Translations under genes and position numbers: made by a program
Notes under the pieces: model-generated
Database searches by the model: none
Told to the model about the DNA's origin: nothing
Seen by the model: the letters and a program-made list of their open reading frames with translations, nothing else
Part shown: piece after piece, positions 32,254-40,636 of the stretch
How positions within the stretch are numbered: the stretch's first letter is position 1
Layout of the letters: each line of letters starts with the position of its first letter
Origin: UBA9732 sp052170315
GTDB taxonomy: Bacteria > Spirochaetota > Spirochaetia > Sphaerochaetales > Sphaerochaetaceae
Direction of reading: 5' to 3'
Assembly: GCA_052170315.1 (NCBI GenBank)
Contig: JBQNAT010000008.1
Span: 42,324-106,323 of the forward strand
Length of the DNA stretch: 64,000 bases

Positions 32254-34208
32254 TAAGGTACGCCAAAGCAGCAGTTCCCGTGCCTCTTAAGACAGAGTTT
32301 ACCTACAGCTTTGATACTGAAAAAATGGACATAATCCCCGGCATAAGGGTGATTGTGCCTTTCGGAAGGCGGAAGATTCAGGCTTATGTTATTGATGTCC
32401 TGGATTCAGTACAAAACTGTGAATTTGAAATAAAAGAAATAATAAGGGCAATTGATAAGGAACCTCTTTTTGATAAAAAGGACTATGAACTTGCCCTTTG
32501 GATGGAAAAGTTCTACTTCTCAAGCCGCGGAGAGATATTGGATACAATGATACCCGGAGGCAAGCGCGACACTGTCTTCGGGGGACTTGACCCGGAAGCG
32601 GCTATTCCCAGACCTGATGTCGTTCTTTCCCGGGAGCAGGAAAATGCCGTGAACATGGTAATGGATACCGATAAGATGATGTATTATCTTTTCGGAGTCA
32701 CGGGCTCGGGAAAGACTGAGGTTTTTCTGCGCTGCGCGGAGCGTGTAATCGCTCAGGGCGGACAGGTAATATACCTTGTTCCCGAGATAACTCTTACGCA
32801 CCAGCTTGCCCTTCAGGTTATGAAGCGTTTTCCCAACAATGTGGCGGTACTCCATTCCGGACTTACGGATTCCCAGCGTATCGCGCAGTGGAGACGTATT
32901 AAACGTTCGGAAGTAAGCCTTGTCATAGGCGCGAGAAGCGCGGTTTTTGCCCCGTTTTCCAACCTTAAAATGATAATAATTGATGAAGAGCACGAGAACT
33001 CCTACAAGAGCGGCAATTCGCCCAGGTATCATGCGAGGCAGGTGGCGCAAAAGCGCATTGCGGACTGCGGAGGAAAGCTTCTTATGGGCAGCGCGACGCC
33101 AAGCCTTGAAGCCTGGCAGCTTATGAAAGACCCGTCAAAGATGACAAAGCTTGTCCTCACCAGCCGTGTGGGCGGCGGAAGCCTTCCCAAGGTGCAAATT
33201 GCCGACATGACCCATGAAAACGGTATTTTCAGTCGTCTTCTCCAAGAAAAAATGCTAAGGACTCTTGCGATGGGGAAACAGGTTATACTGTTTTTGAACA
33301 GGCGCGGTTTCAGCTATTATTTCCACTGCCGCAGCTGCGGCTATGAGCTTAAATGCCCGAACTGCGATGTGGCTCTGACATACCATAAAAAGCATGAGCT
33401 TCTCAGGTGTCACTATTGCGGCTACTCCCGTAAGCCCATGACCGAATGTCCCGTGTGCGGTTCTGTGGACGTGATGTACGCAGGTTTTGGAACGGAACAG
33501 GTGGAGCAGGAGATTAACAGGCTTTTTCCGCTTTACAGGACGGCAAGACTGGATACCGATACCGTATCAAAGGACAGAAGCAACATCCGAAAAACGCTGG
33601 ATGATTTCAGAGCCGGAAACATTCACATCCTTCTTGGCACCCAGATGGTAGCAAAGGGTCTTAATTTCCCGAACGTTCAGCTTGTGGGAATAATTATGGC
33701 GGACAGCGGGCTTTTAATCCCTGATTTCAGGGCGGAGGAGAGGACTTTCGACCTTCTTGTTCAGGTTTCAGGACGCTCGGGAAGAACTGATACCGACGGC
33801 GAGGTCATAGTCCAGACAAGAATGAAGGATAATCCCGCCATTGCACTTGCGGTAAAGGGAGAAGTTGAAACCTTCTTTGACAGGGAGCTTGAAACAAGAC
33901 GGGATACAAAATTTCCTCCGTTTTCAAGGATGGTAAACATTGTTGTGCGTTCCTCCAGGGTCTCAGCCGCCAGGGATTTCGCGGATAAGCTTGCAAAAAA
34001 GCTTACTCAGGAAAGCAGAAGCTCAAACGTCTATGGGGCTTCAGAATGTCCCATTGAAAAGATACGCTCCAATTACAGATTCCAGGTGCTGATGCGCTCT
34101 TCAATGCCCGCGGAAATGCTCAGCGCTCTGAACAGGGTTCTTGAAAGCGTGAAAGTTCCGTACAATGTTGCCGTGGATATTGATGTTGACCCTGTAGATC
34201 TTCTGTGA
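32250..34208 (+). CDS. priA: Primosomal protein N' (replication restart helicase)
   Basis: A 652-residue superfamily 2 helicase that reloads the replisome at stalled forks. The N-terminal DNA-binding domain is followed by Walker A in GVTGSGKTEVFLR, Walker B in IIDEEHENSYKSG, motif III in LMGSATPSLEA, and the C-terminal helicase lobe (GTQMVAKGLNFPNVQLVGI, QVSGRSGR). The zinc domain is complete: CRSCGYELKCPNC, CHYCGYSRKPMTECPVCGS. It is somewhat shorter than the E. coli protein. It overlaps the glycosylase gene by four bases. Confidence 0.95.
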   Translation: MIRYAKAAVPVPLKTEFTYSFDTEKMDIIPGIRVIVPFGRRKIQAYVIDVLDSVQNCEFEIKEIIRAIDKEPLFDKKDYELALWMEKFYFSSRGEILDTMIPGGKRDTVFGGLDPEAAIPRPDVVLSREQENAVNMVMDTDKMMYYLFGVTGSGKTEVFLRCAERVIAQGGQVIYLVPEITLTHQLALQVMKRFPNNVAVLHSGLTDSQRIAQWRRIKRSEVSLVIGARSAVFAPFSNLKMIIIDEEHENSYKSGNSPRYHARQVAQKRIADCGGKLLMGSATPSLEAWQLMKDPSKMTKLVLTSRVGGGSLPKVQIADMTHENGIFSRLLQEKMLRTLAMGKQVILFLNRRGFSYYFHCRSCGYELKCPNCDVALTYHKKHELLRCHYCGYSRKPMTECPVCGSVDVMYAGFGTEQVEQEINRLFPLYRTARLDTDTVSKDRSNIRKTLDDFRAGNIHILLGTQMVAKGLNFPNVQLVGIIMADSGLLIPDFRAEERTFDLLVQVSGRSGRTDTDGEVIVQTRMKDNPAIALAVKGEVETFFDRELETRRDTKFPPFSRMVNIVVRSSRVSAARDFADKLAKKLTQESRSSNVYGASECPIEKIRSNYRFQVLMRSSMPAEMLSALNRVLESVKVPYNVAVDIDVDPVDLL

Positions 34209-34222
34209 AGATAGTACCGGCG

Positions 34223-34251
34223 TTGAAATATTACCCGTCTTTGTATATATT
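34223..34251 (+). promoter_or_regulatory. Internal promoter of def, -10 box 6 nt from the ATG
   Basis: TTGAAA (34223-34228) and TATATT (34246-34251) have 17-bp spacing. Only six bases separate the -10 box from the def ATG, and no spaced Shine-Dalgarno exists. Confidence 0.5.
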
Positions 34252-34257
34252 TCAGGT

Positions 34258-34788
34258 ATGCTTGATATTGTAAAACTCGGAGATGAAATTCTCCGCGAAA
34301 AATGCACGGAAGTCACTGAATTCGACGATTCTCTTCACATCCTGCTTGAAGCCATGTATGAAACTCTTGAGGAAGCGGACGGCATAGGTCTTGCCGCGCC
34401 CCAGATAGGTGTAGATAAAAGGTTCTTCATCGTAGGGCTTCCGGACGGTACAAGGAAAGAGTTTATCAATCCTGAAATTACCGGAACATCGGTTGAAACA
34501 AACCCCTATGAAGAGGGCTGTCTGAGCCTTCCCGGTGTATATCATGACGTTGTGCGGCCTTCAAAGGTCATAATCAAGGCTCAGGATGCCGACGGCAAAG
34601 AATTCACTCTTAAGGCTTCTGGTCTTTTGGCCCGCGTTATTCAGCATGAGTACGACCATCTTAACGGAGTCCTTTTCATTGACCATCTGACCGATGAAGA
34701 AAAACGGAAAGCCATAAATGACTTTGAGAAGGCAAACAGAAAAAAGACTTCCGGACGCAGGATTGGAAAGTCTCACAGGGGAAAATAA
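34258..34788 (+). CDS. def: Peptide deformylase
   Basis: A 176-residue metalloenzyme that removes the formyl group from the initiator Met of nascent proteins. All three motifs are present: GIGLAAPQIG, EGCLSLPG with the metal Cys, and QHEYDHLNG with the metal His pair and catalytic Glu. The start MLDIVKLGDEILREKC is the normal family N-terminus, so the nearby -10 box implies a leaderless or nearly leaderless message. fmt follows immediately, the classic def-fmt pairing. Confidence 0.95.
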   Translation: MLDIVKLGDEILREKCTEVTEFDDSLHILLEAMYETLEEADGIGLAAPQIGVDKRFFIVGLPDGTRKEFINPEITGTSVETNPYEEGCLSLPGVYHDVVRPSKVIIKAQDADGKEFTLKASGLLARVIQHEYDHLNGVLFIDHLTDEEKRKAINDFEKANRKKTSGRRIGKSHRGK

Positions 34789-34789
34789 G

Positions 34790-35758
34790 TTGACAGAGCC
34801 CAAAATCCTCTTCGCAGGCACTCCCGCGGTAGCGGTTCCTCTGCTTAAGGCGCTTTCGGAAAGTTTTGACATTGCAGGCGTGCTTACTTCCTGCGATAAG
34901 AGCTCCGGACGTTCGGGAAAGCTTCTGCCTTCACCTGTAAAAGCTGCCGCTTCAGAACTTGGCATTCCCGTCCTGCAGTTTGATTCTCTCAGAACTCCCG
35001 CCAGAGAAGCTGTTAAAGCACTTGGAGCCGATACTCTTGTAACATTTGCGTTCGGAAAGATATTCGGACCCATGTTTCTGGAGCTTTTCCCGAATGGGCG
35101 CTTCAATGTGCATCCCTCAAATCTGCCTCTGCTTCGCGGGCCGTCTCCAATCCAGTTCACCATACTGAACGGCCTTAAGGAAGCCTGCGTTTCTTTTCAG
35201 AATGTAGGACTGAAAATGGATGAGGGAGATGTCTGGGGAAAATCTTACATTGAGCTTGACGGCACGGAAACAACTCAGAGCCTTACAGACAGGGTTGGCG
35301 AAGAAGCTTCTTTATTCATCCCGGGACTTCTGAAAAAAATTTTTGATGGAAAAATTCAGGCAAAGGCGCAGGAAGGAGAGCCTTCCTACTGCGCGATGCT
35401 TGAGAAAAGCTCGGGAAAACTTGATTTCAATCAAACTGCCGCGGAGCTCCATGCCAGGGTTCGCGCATTTTATCCGTGGCCAAAGACCAATGCCGTGGTA
35501 ACGGGTCCGGACATGAAGGAATCAGACATCGCGGTAACCGGAGTATGGGGAGGTTTCAGAGAACTGGAACAGGGGGAAAGCTCAGAAGGTTTTGAGCCGG
35601 GTGACGTTGCTGGTTTTTGCAAAGAAAAAGGCCTTGGGGTTGCCTGCCGCGATAAAATACTTTGGATAAGCTCGCTTCAGATTCCGGCAAAGAAAGAGCT
35701 TGACAGCAGAGCCTTCATAAACGGCAACCGGTGGATACTGAAATCAAAATTCAAATAA
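34790..35758 (+). CDS. fmt: Methionyl-tRNA formyltransferase
   Basis: A 322-residue enzyme that formylates initiator Met-tRNA using 10-formyl-THF. The N-terminal catalytic domain has KILFAGTPAVAVPLLKAL, the formate-binding loop FNVHPSNLPLLRGPSPIQ (Asn, His) and the catalytic Asp in LKMDEGDVW. The C-terminal barrel binds tRNA. The start is a TTG at 34790, one base after the def stop, supported by the family N-terminus and an AGGGG site; no ATG or GTG fits. Its stop overlaps the next start (TAATG). Confidence 0.9.
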   Translation: MTEPKILFAGTPAVAVPLLKALSESFDIAGVLTSCDKSSGRSGKLLPSPVKAAASELGIPVLQFDSLRTPAREAVKALGADTLVTFAFGKIFGPMFLELFPNGRFNVHPSNLPLLRGPSPIQFTILNGLKEACVSFQNVGLKMDEGDVWGKSYIELDGTETTQSLTDRVGEEASLFIPGLLKKIFDGKIQAKAQEGEPSYCAMLEKSSGKLDFNQTAAELHARVRAFYPWPKTNAVVTGPDMKESDIAVTGVWGGFRELEQGESSEGFEPGDVAGFCKEKGLGVACRDKILWISSLQIPAKKELDSRAFINGNRWILKSKFK

Positions 35759-36777
35759 TGAGCTGTCCGTATAACTCTTATTCTTCATATCTTCTCAGGC
35801 GTTACGGCTACAGGATATTCAGAGTAGGAGTGGATGCAGGTTTTTCCTGTCCGAACAGAATGAAAAATCCTTCAGGAGAGGGCTGCGCCTACTGTGACAG
35901 CCTTGGAGCCAGGGCTCCCTATCAGCGTTACTCAGAAAGTGAATTCCAGCATGACAGTTCTTTTGTAAGTACGATAGATACAATAGCTCAAAACACCGAT
36001 AAATGTACTAATAATCTATTTTCGTTCAGTAAAGAGGACATCATTCGTCAATCGGAAAAAGGACTTTCCTTTTTGAAAACACGCTACGGCGCCGAACATT
36101 TCGCGTTTTATCTCCAGTCCTTCTCAAATACCTTTGCCCCCTGTGAAAAGCTTAAGGAACTTTATGATTTTGTTCTTTCCCTGCACAGCTGGGAAGGTTT
36201 TATAGTATCCACAAGACCTGACTGTATAGACGAAAAAAAACTTGAGCTTCTTGAATCTTACAAAAAGGAAGGTTTGGAAGTCTGCGTTGAACTTGGACTT
36301 CAAAGCGGAGACGATGAGATTTTAACAAGTATGAACCGCGGACATGACGTAAACTGCTTTTTTAAAGCCGCAAAAGCGGTTAAGGCTCACGGTCTTTCCC
36401 TGTGCGTCCATATCCTTACAGGTTTCCCGGGTGAAGGAAAAGCGGAACTTGATAAGACAGTATTTGCTCTAAATTACGTTCATCCCGGCGCCCTTAAGAT
36501 ACACAACCTCAATATTACCGCAGGAACAGAACTGTACAGGAGATTGCCTGAAGGTGAAATTACAGCCCCGTGCATGACCAGGCACCTTGAAACTGTAAGC
36601 TACATCCTAAGGAGAATACCTTCCGATATTGTAATTGAAAGGCTGATGTGCGAAACTCCAAATCACAGGCTCGCAAGCCCCAGGCTCTTTCCCGATAAGA
36701 ACATTTTTCTCAGAAAGCTTGAAGCTCTTATGGAGAAACGGGGCTGGAAACAGGGGGATTTATGTCAAAAGCAGTAA
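35758..36777 (+). CDS. Radical SAM protein, TIGR01212/YtqA family
   Basis: A 339-residue iron-sulfur enzyme of the oxygen-independent coproporphyrinogen oxidase-like branch. It has RVGVDAGFSCPNRMKNPSGEGCAYCD with the three cluster Cys, FAFYLQSFSNTFAP, STRPDCIDE, ELGLQSGDDEIL and HILTGFPGEGKAEL, the family order. Compared with B. subtilis YtqA (from memory) it has an extra ~35 residues after CAYCD, rich in Ser, Asn and Thr and encoded by AT-rich DNA. The ATG at 35758 overlaps the fmt stop. Recent work links the family to tRNA modification, but I would not assign a reaction here. Confidence 0.85.
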   Translation: MSCPYNSYSSYLLRRYGYRIFRVGVDAGFSCPNRMKNPSGEGCAYCDSLGARAPYQRYSESEFQHDSSFVSTIDTIAQNTDKCTNNLFSFSKEDIIRQSEKGLSFLKTRYGAEHFAFYLQSFSNTFAPCEKLKELYDFVLSLHSWEGFIVSTRPDCIDEKKLELLESYKKEGLEVCVELGLQSGDDEILTSMNRGHDVNCFFKAAKAVKAHGLSLCVHILTGFPGEGKAELDKTVFALNYVHPGALKIHNLNITAGTELYRRLPEGEITAPCMTRHLETVSYILRRIPSDIVIERLMCETPNHRLASPRLFPDKNIFLRKLEALMEKRGWKQGDLCQKQ

Positions 36778-37157
36778 AGATTTTAAGTTTTATCCTCAGT
36801 ATGGTCTGTCTGGCCGTAATAGTGTACTTTTCACTTTTTAAGGAAGCTGTTTTGACAGGGACTGATAAAAACGGCCATTTTCTTGCCTATTTTGCCCAGG
36901 GTTTCCTCTTTTTTCTGTGTTTTTCAAACCTTTCATTAAAAGGGTTCTTTCTGAAAAACCTTCTTCCGTTTTTCTGCGCAGTCTTTCTGTCCTTTATTTT
37001 CGGCTATGCCATTGAACTGATACAGCCTTCATTCGGAAGAGTTTTTGAAGCCATGGACCTCGCGGCCGATGCTCTTGGCTCCTTCGGCGGCGCGCTTTTG
37101 GGTTTTATTTGTGTTCTTATCGTGCGCAAGATTGAAATAAGCAGAGCCGAAGATTAA
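36762..37157 (+). CDS. VanZ-like membrane protein
   Basis: A 131-residue integral membrane protein with four hydrophobic helices. The VanZ pattern is clear: VYFSLFKEAVLTGTDKNGHFLAYFAQGFLFF after the first helix and the conserved GYAIELIQPSFGRVFEAMDLAADALGSFGGALLG toward the end. The molecular function of VanZ-like proteins in Gram-negatives is unknown. It overlaps the radical SAM gene by 16 bases and is probably the last gene of the cdaA operon. Confidence 0.85.
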   Translation: MSKAVKILSFILSMVCLAVIVYFSLFKEAVLTGTDKNGHFLAYFAQGFLFFLCFSNLSLKGFFLKNLLPFFCAVFLSFIFGYAIELIQPSFGRVFEAMDLAADALGSFGGALLGFICVLIVRKIEISRAED

Positions 37158-37179
37158 AATTAACGCAACGGAGAAAAAA

Positions 37180-37905
37180 ATGAACAGAAAAATAATTGCT
37201 GTGCTTCTATTGGCTGTCATGTCCATGTCTTTCGTTTTAGCTGAAACTTCAACAACCGAAACCGCGCCCCGAACTCTCTCTGAAAAATTCAGCTACGTTC
37301 TTGGCATATACTTTTCCGTGAACAGCGGCGCGGAAAACGCGATGCACTATCTTCAGGTTTACAAGCAATACTATTTTCCCGAGATAGACCTGGCATACGG
37401 TCTTTCAGGCATAGATGATTACAATAAAGGAACAAGTCTTTACACTCTTGATGAAATGAATAAAATTCTTTCGGATTATCCCGCGGATTATTCGGCAAGA
37501 CAGGCTGAAATCGCTGAAAAAAACCTGAAAACGGCAGAAGCGTTTCTGGCGGAGAACAAAACAAAAAGCGGCATAATTACAACGGACAGTGGTCTTCAGT
37601 ACAGGATAATAAAGCAGGGAACAGGTGAGAAGGCGCAACCTGATGCCGGCGTTGAGCTTGATTACGAGCTTACCCTTCTGGACGGAACAGTTATAGACAG
37701 CTCCTATGCTCGGGGTGAACATTCCACATTTCCTCTTTCTTCCGTCATAGCGGGCTTTAAGGAAGGCGTTATGCTGATGCCCATGGGCTCTCATTATATT
37801 TTCTACATCCATCCCGCTCTGGGTTACGGGGCAAATGCCGCGGGGGGCATGGAGCCGAACTCGCTTCTTGTTTTCAATGTTGAAACTTATTCCATAGCAA
37901 AGTAG
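37180..37905 (+). CDS. FKBP-type peptidyl-prolyl isomerase, exported
   Basis: A 241-residue periplasmic folding helper of the Mip/FkpA type. The signal peptide is MNRKIIAVLLLAVMSMSFVLA. An N-terminal helical dimerisation-like region (residues ~30-125) precedes the FKBP domain (~135-241): GLQYRIIKQGTGEKAQPDAGVELDYELTLLDGTVIDSSY, FPLSSVIAGFKEGVMLMPMGSHYIFYIHPALGYGA and SLLVFNVETYSI. It catalyses cis-trans isomerisation of X-Pro bonds. The ribosome site CGGAG is weakly spaced. It lies between the vanZ gene and a DUF308 gene and may belong to either transcript. Confidence 0.9.
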   Translation: MNRKIIAVLLLAVMSMSFVLAETSTTETAPRTLSEKFSYVLGIYFSVNSGAENAMHYLQVYKQYYFPEIDLAYGLSGIDDYNKGTSLYTLDEMNKILSDYPADYSARQAEIAEKNLKTAEAFLAENKTKSGIITTDSGLQYRIIKQGTGEKAQPDAGVELDYELTLLDGTVIDSSYARGEHSTFPLSSVIAGFKEGVMLMPMGSHYIFYIHPALGYGANAAGGMEPNSLLVFNVETYSIAK

Positions 37906-37927
37906 ATTCTATTACGGGGTAACAGTT

Positions 37928-38518
37928 ATGTCAGGAAAAATCAAAAACTTTTTTAAACTTATAATTCCGGGAGCGCTGATACTTGCGATAGGAATACTCA
38001 TTGCGGGCAATACCGGTTCTTTTATCAGGATACTTATGGTGGCATCAGGTGTTTGCGCTCTTGCGAACGGCCTTTACACCCTTATAGGGATAAGCAAATG
38101 GAAGTACGTAAACATAACAAGAACTTTTGCCGCGGCAAAGGGTGTGGAAAACACGCTCATAGGCTTTGCTGCCATTATAATGGGCTTTCTTGCGGCTGAT
38201 AAGGCTTTTACAGTGATGGTTTATATTCTGGCTACAGGCATTGCTTTTTCAGCGCTTGTTTCATTTCAGAACGCTGCAGTGGCAAAAACCTTCGAGATAC
38301 CCTACATGAGGAAACATTTTCTTTATGAAGGTATCATCTCCCTGCTGATTGCTGTTATCCTGTTCCTGGAACCCATCCGGGTTTTCTCAGCCATAGTCGG
38401 TATCCTTGGTTATGTCCTTATAGCCTGCGGCGCGGTTATGGTAATTTTTGCTTTGATAAGAGTCTTCAGCAGAAAGAAGGAAGAAATAATAGAAGACGTT
38501 GAGGAAACGCATGACTGA
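37928..38518 (+). CDS. HdeD/DUF308 family membrane protein
   Basis: A 196-residue inner-membrane protein with six hydrophobic helices in three pairs, the HdeD layout (LIIPGALILAIGILIAG, ILMVASGVCALANGLYTLIGIS, LIGFAAIIMGFLAADKAFTVMVYILATGIAFSALVSF, LYEGIISLLIAVILFLEPIRVFSAIVGILGYVLIACGAVMVIFAL). The tail is acidic and cytosolic. HdeD takes part in acid resistance in E. coli; the role in spirochaetes is unknown. It overlaps pheA by eight bases, so it is physically coupled to the aromatic operon. Confidence 0.8.
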   Translation: MSGKIKNFFKLIIPGALILAIGILIAGNTGSFIRILMVASGVCALANGLYTLIGISKWKYVNITRTFAAAKGVENTLIGFAAIIMGFLAADKAFTVMVYILATGIAFSALVSFQNAAVAKTFEIPYMRKHFLYEGIISLLIAVILFLEPIRVFSAIVGILGYVLIACGAVMVIFALIRVFSRKKEEIIEDVEETHD

Positions 38519-39602
38519 GCTGGAAAAAAACAGGCTGAAAATCAACGAGGCCGATAAAAAGATTGCCGCGCTTTTTGAACAGCGCATGAATGCCTCAAAA
38601 AACATTGCCCTTTACAAGAGGGAACACGGACTGCCTATTCTTGACAGCGCAAGGGAGCGTGAGGTTCGCGAGCGCGAGCTTGAGTTTATCGGGAACCCCG
38701 AATACAAAAGCGCCTATCTGGAACTTCTTCAGAGCATGATGGACATATCCAAAAAATATCAGAGACGAATCCTTCAGGGTTCGCGTGTGGCTTACTGCGG
38801 CATTGAAGGCGCATGGGCTAACATTGCCGCAAAGCGGATATTCCCCCAGGGTATTCCCGTGTCCTTTTCAAGTTTTGAGTCTGCCTACGAAGCGGTTGTC
38901 GAGGGCGATTGCGACTATGCCGTCCTGCCTTTGGAAAACAGCTACGCGGGAAACGTAAGCCGGGTTTTTGACCTTATGAGAGGCCCTCTTTTCATAAACG
39001 GCATGTACAGTCTGCGTGTGACGCAGTCGCTTCTGGGTGTACCGGGAGCCACGCTTTCCGATATAAAAAAGGTGATAAGTCATCAGCAGGCGCTTGACCA
39101 GTGCATGGGTTTCCTGCGTTCCGGCGGCTTTATGATACAGGCTGCGGAAAATACCGCCACATCGGCAAAAATGGTCGCATCGCTGAATGACAAATCGGTT
39201 GCCGCCATAGCAAGCGAAGAGTCCGCGGCTCTTTACGGTCTTGAGGTTCTGCGGAAAGAGATAAACCAGAATGCCCTGAACACTACAAGGTTTGCGGTTT
39301 TCTGCGCCGTCAGGAACGAAGAGTTAAGCCCCGGTTCAAACTGTCTTTTCCAGATGATGTTCACCGTCAGGAACGTTCCGGGTTCTCTGGCGGGAGCCAT
39401 TAATACGTTCAGCGAGGCGGGAATAAATCTCAGGTCTCTGCAGAGCCGTCCGATAAAAGATATTCCGTGGCAGTACTGTTTTTATGCCGAAGGCGAGGGC
39501 TCGCTTCGCACGGAAGCGGGACAGAAGCTTCTTAAAAAGCTTGAGAAAAGCTGTGAGGAAGTTAAAGTCCTGGGCCATTATCTTGGGGATGTTGACATAT
39601 GA
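38511..39602 (+). CDS. pheA: Bifunctional chorismate mutase/prephenate dehydratase
   Basis: A 363-residue enzyme converting chorismate through prephenate to phenylpyruvate. Residues 1-90 are the AroQ-type mutase (INEADKKIAALFEQRMNASKNIALYKREHGLPI). Residues ~95-275 are the dehydratase (VAYCGIEGAWANIAAKRIFP, DYAVLPLENSYAGNV, ISHQQALDQC, AAIASEESAALYGL and the NTTRFAVF signature with catalytic Thr). Residues ~280-355 are the regulatory ACT domain (FTVRNVPGSLAGAINTFSEAGINLRSLQSRP), which should give Phe feedback. I chose the ATG at 38511 inside the end of the DUF308 gene. aroB starts in the stop (ATGA). Confidence 0.93.
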   Translation: MTELEKNRLKINEADKKIAALFEQRMNASKNIALYKREHGLPILDSAREREVRERELEFIGNPEYKSAYLELLQSMMDISKKYQRRILQGSRVAYCGIEGAWANIAAKRIFPQGIPVSFSSFESAYEAVVEGDCDYAVLPLENSYAGNVSRVFDLMRGPLFINGMYSLRVTQSLLGVPGATLSDIKKVISHQQALDQCMGFLRSGGFMIQAAENTATSAKMVASLNDKSVAAIASEESAALYGLEVLRKEINQNALNTTRFAVFCAVRNEELSPGSNCLFQMMFTVRNVPGSLAGAINTFSEAGINLRSLQSRPIKDIPWQYCFYAEGEGSLRTEAGQKLLKKLEKSCEEVKVLGHYLGDVDI

Positions 39603-40636
39603 CAGGCTCATTTACGAAAACTGTACGCGTTAGTCTGGGAGAAGGCGGTTACGACATAGTAATCAGGCAAGGCGGCCTTAAGGATGTAAAAAACATTTTT
39701 GACCTTAACCGCAAGGTCATGGTGGTTTCCGATGATACCGTTCCTGAACGCTACCGGAAAACCGTAGAGGCTGCCGGCCTTGAAGGCTATTGTTTTGTTT
39801 TCAGACACGGCGAAAGGGAAAAGAATCTTGAAACCTACGGTAAGATACTGTCCCTTATGCTTGAAAAAGGTTTTTCCAGACATGACTGCGTTGTCGCGGC
39901 AGGCGGCGGCATAAGCGGAGATATTGCCGGTTTCGCGGCGGCAAGCTACATGCGCGGCATTGATTTTTACAATGTGCCCACAACGCTTCTGGCACAGGTT
40001 GATTCCTCAATAGGCGGCAAAACGGCGGTTAATCTTGACGGGTTTAAAAACATGGTGGGTGCTTTCCATCAGCCCAAAAAGGTGCTGATAGACCCAGAGG
40101 TACTGGAAACACTGCCTAAAAGGCAGCTTGCCAACGGCATGGCGGAGGCTCTAAAAGTGGCATGCGCGCTTGACCGGGAGCTTTTTAAAATTTTTCTTGA
40201 AAAAGACCCTTATGAAGAAATCGACCTGATAATTGAGAGGTCGCTTCTGTGCAAGAAAGCGGTTGTGGAAAAGGATGAGAAGGAGAATGGGCTGAGGAAG
40301 GTGCTGAATTTCGGACATACGATAGGCCACGGGATAGAAAGCACGGTTCTTGACGGGACGCTGCTTCACGGAGAATGCGTTGCCCTTGGAATGCTTCCGA
40401 TGTGCAGCGATGGTGTGAGGGAAAAGCTTCTGAAATGCCTTGAAAAACTTGGTCTGCCCACGGTTTTCGATTTTGACGAAGAGAAGGTTCTAAGAGCCGC
40501 GGCCCACGATAAAAAGGCCGGGAAAACGACGGTTTCCACCGTTTTTGTTCCTGAAATCGGGGAATTTGAGTTCAGAGAGCTGACATTGGAGCAGCTTGGA
40601 GAGCGCCTTAAGCTGATAGGGAGGCACGCGGAATGA
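39599..40636 (+). CDS. aroB: 3-dehydroquinate synthase
   Basis: A 345-residue NAD- and zinc-dependent cyclase, second step of the shikimate pathway (DAHP to 3-dehydroquinate). Motifs are AAGGGISGDIAGFAAASYMRG, NVPTTLLAQVDSSIGGKTAVN, MVGAFHQPKKVLID and the metal-binding NFGHTIGHGIE plus LLHGECVALGM. The length is typical. It is coupled by ATGA overlaps to pheA before it and aroC after it. Confidence 0.95.
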   Translation: MTGSFTKTVRVSLGEGGYDIVIRQGGLKDVKNIFDLNRKVMVVSDDTVPERYRKTVEAAGLEGYCFVFRHGEREKNLETYGKILSLMLEKGFSRHDCVVAAGGGISGDIAGFAAASYMRGIDFYNVPTTLLAQVDSSIGGKTAVNLDGFKNMVGAFHQPKKVLIDPEVLETLPKRQLANGMAEALKVACALDRELFKIFLEKDPYEEIDLIIERSLLCKKAVVEKDEKENGLRKVLNFGHTIGHGIESTVLDGTLLHGECVALGMLPMCSDGVREKLLKCLEKLGLPTVFDFDEEKVLRAAAHDKKAGKTTVSTVFVPEIGEFEFRELTLEQLGERLKLIGRHAE

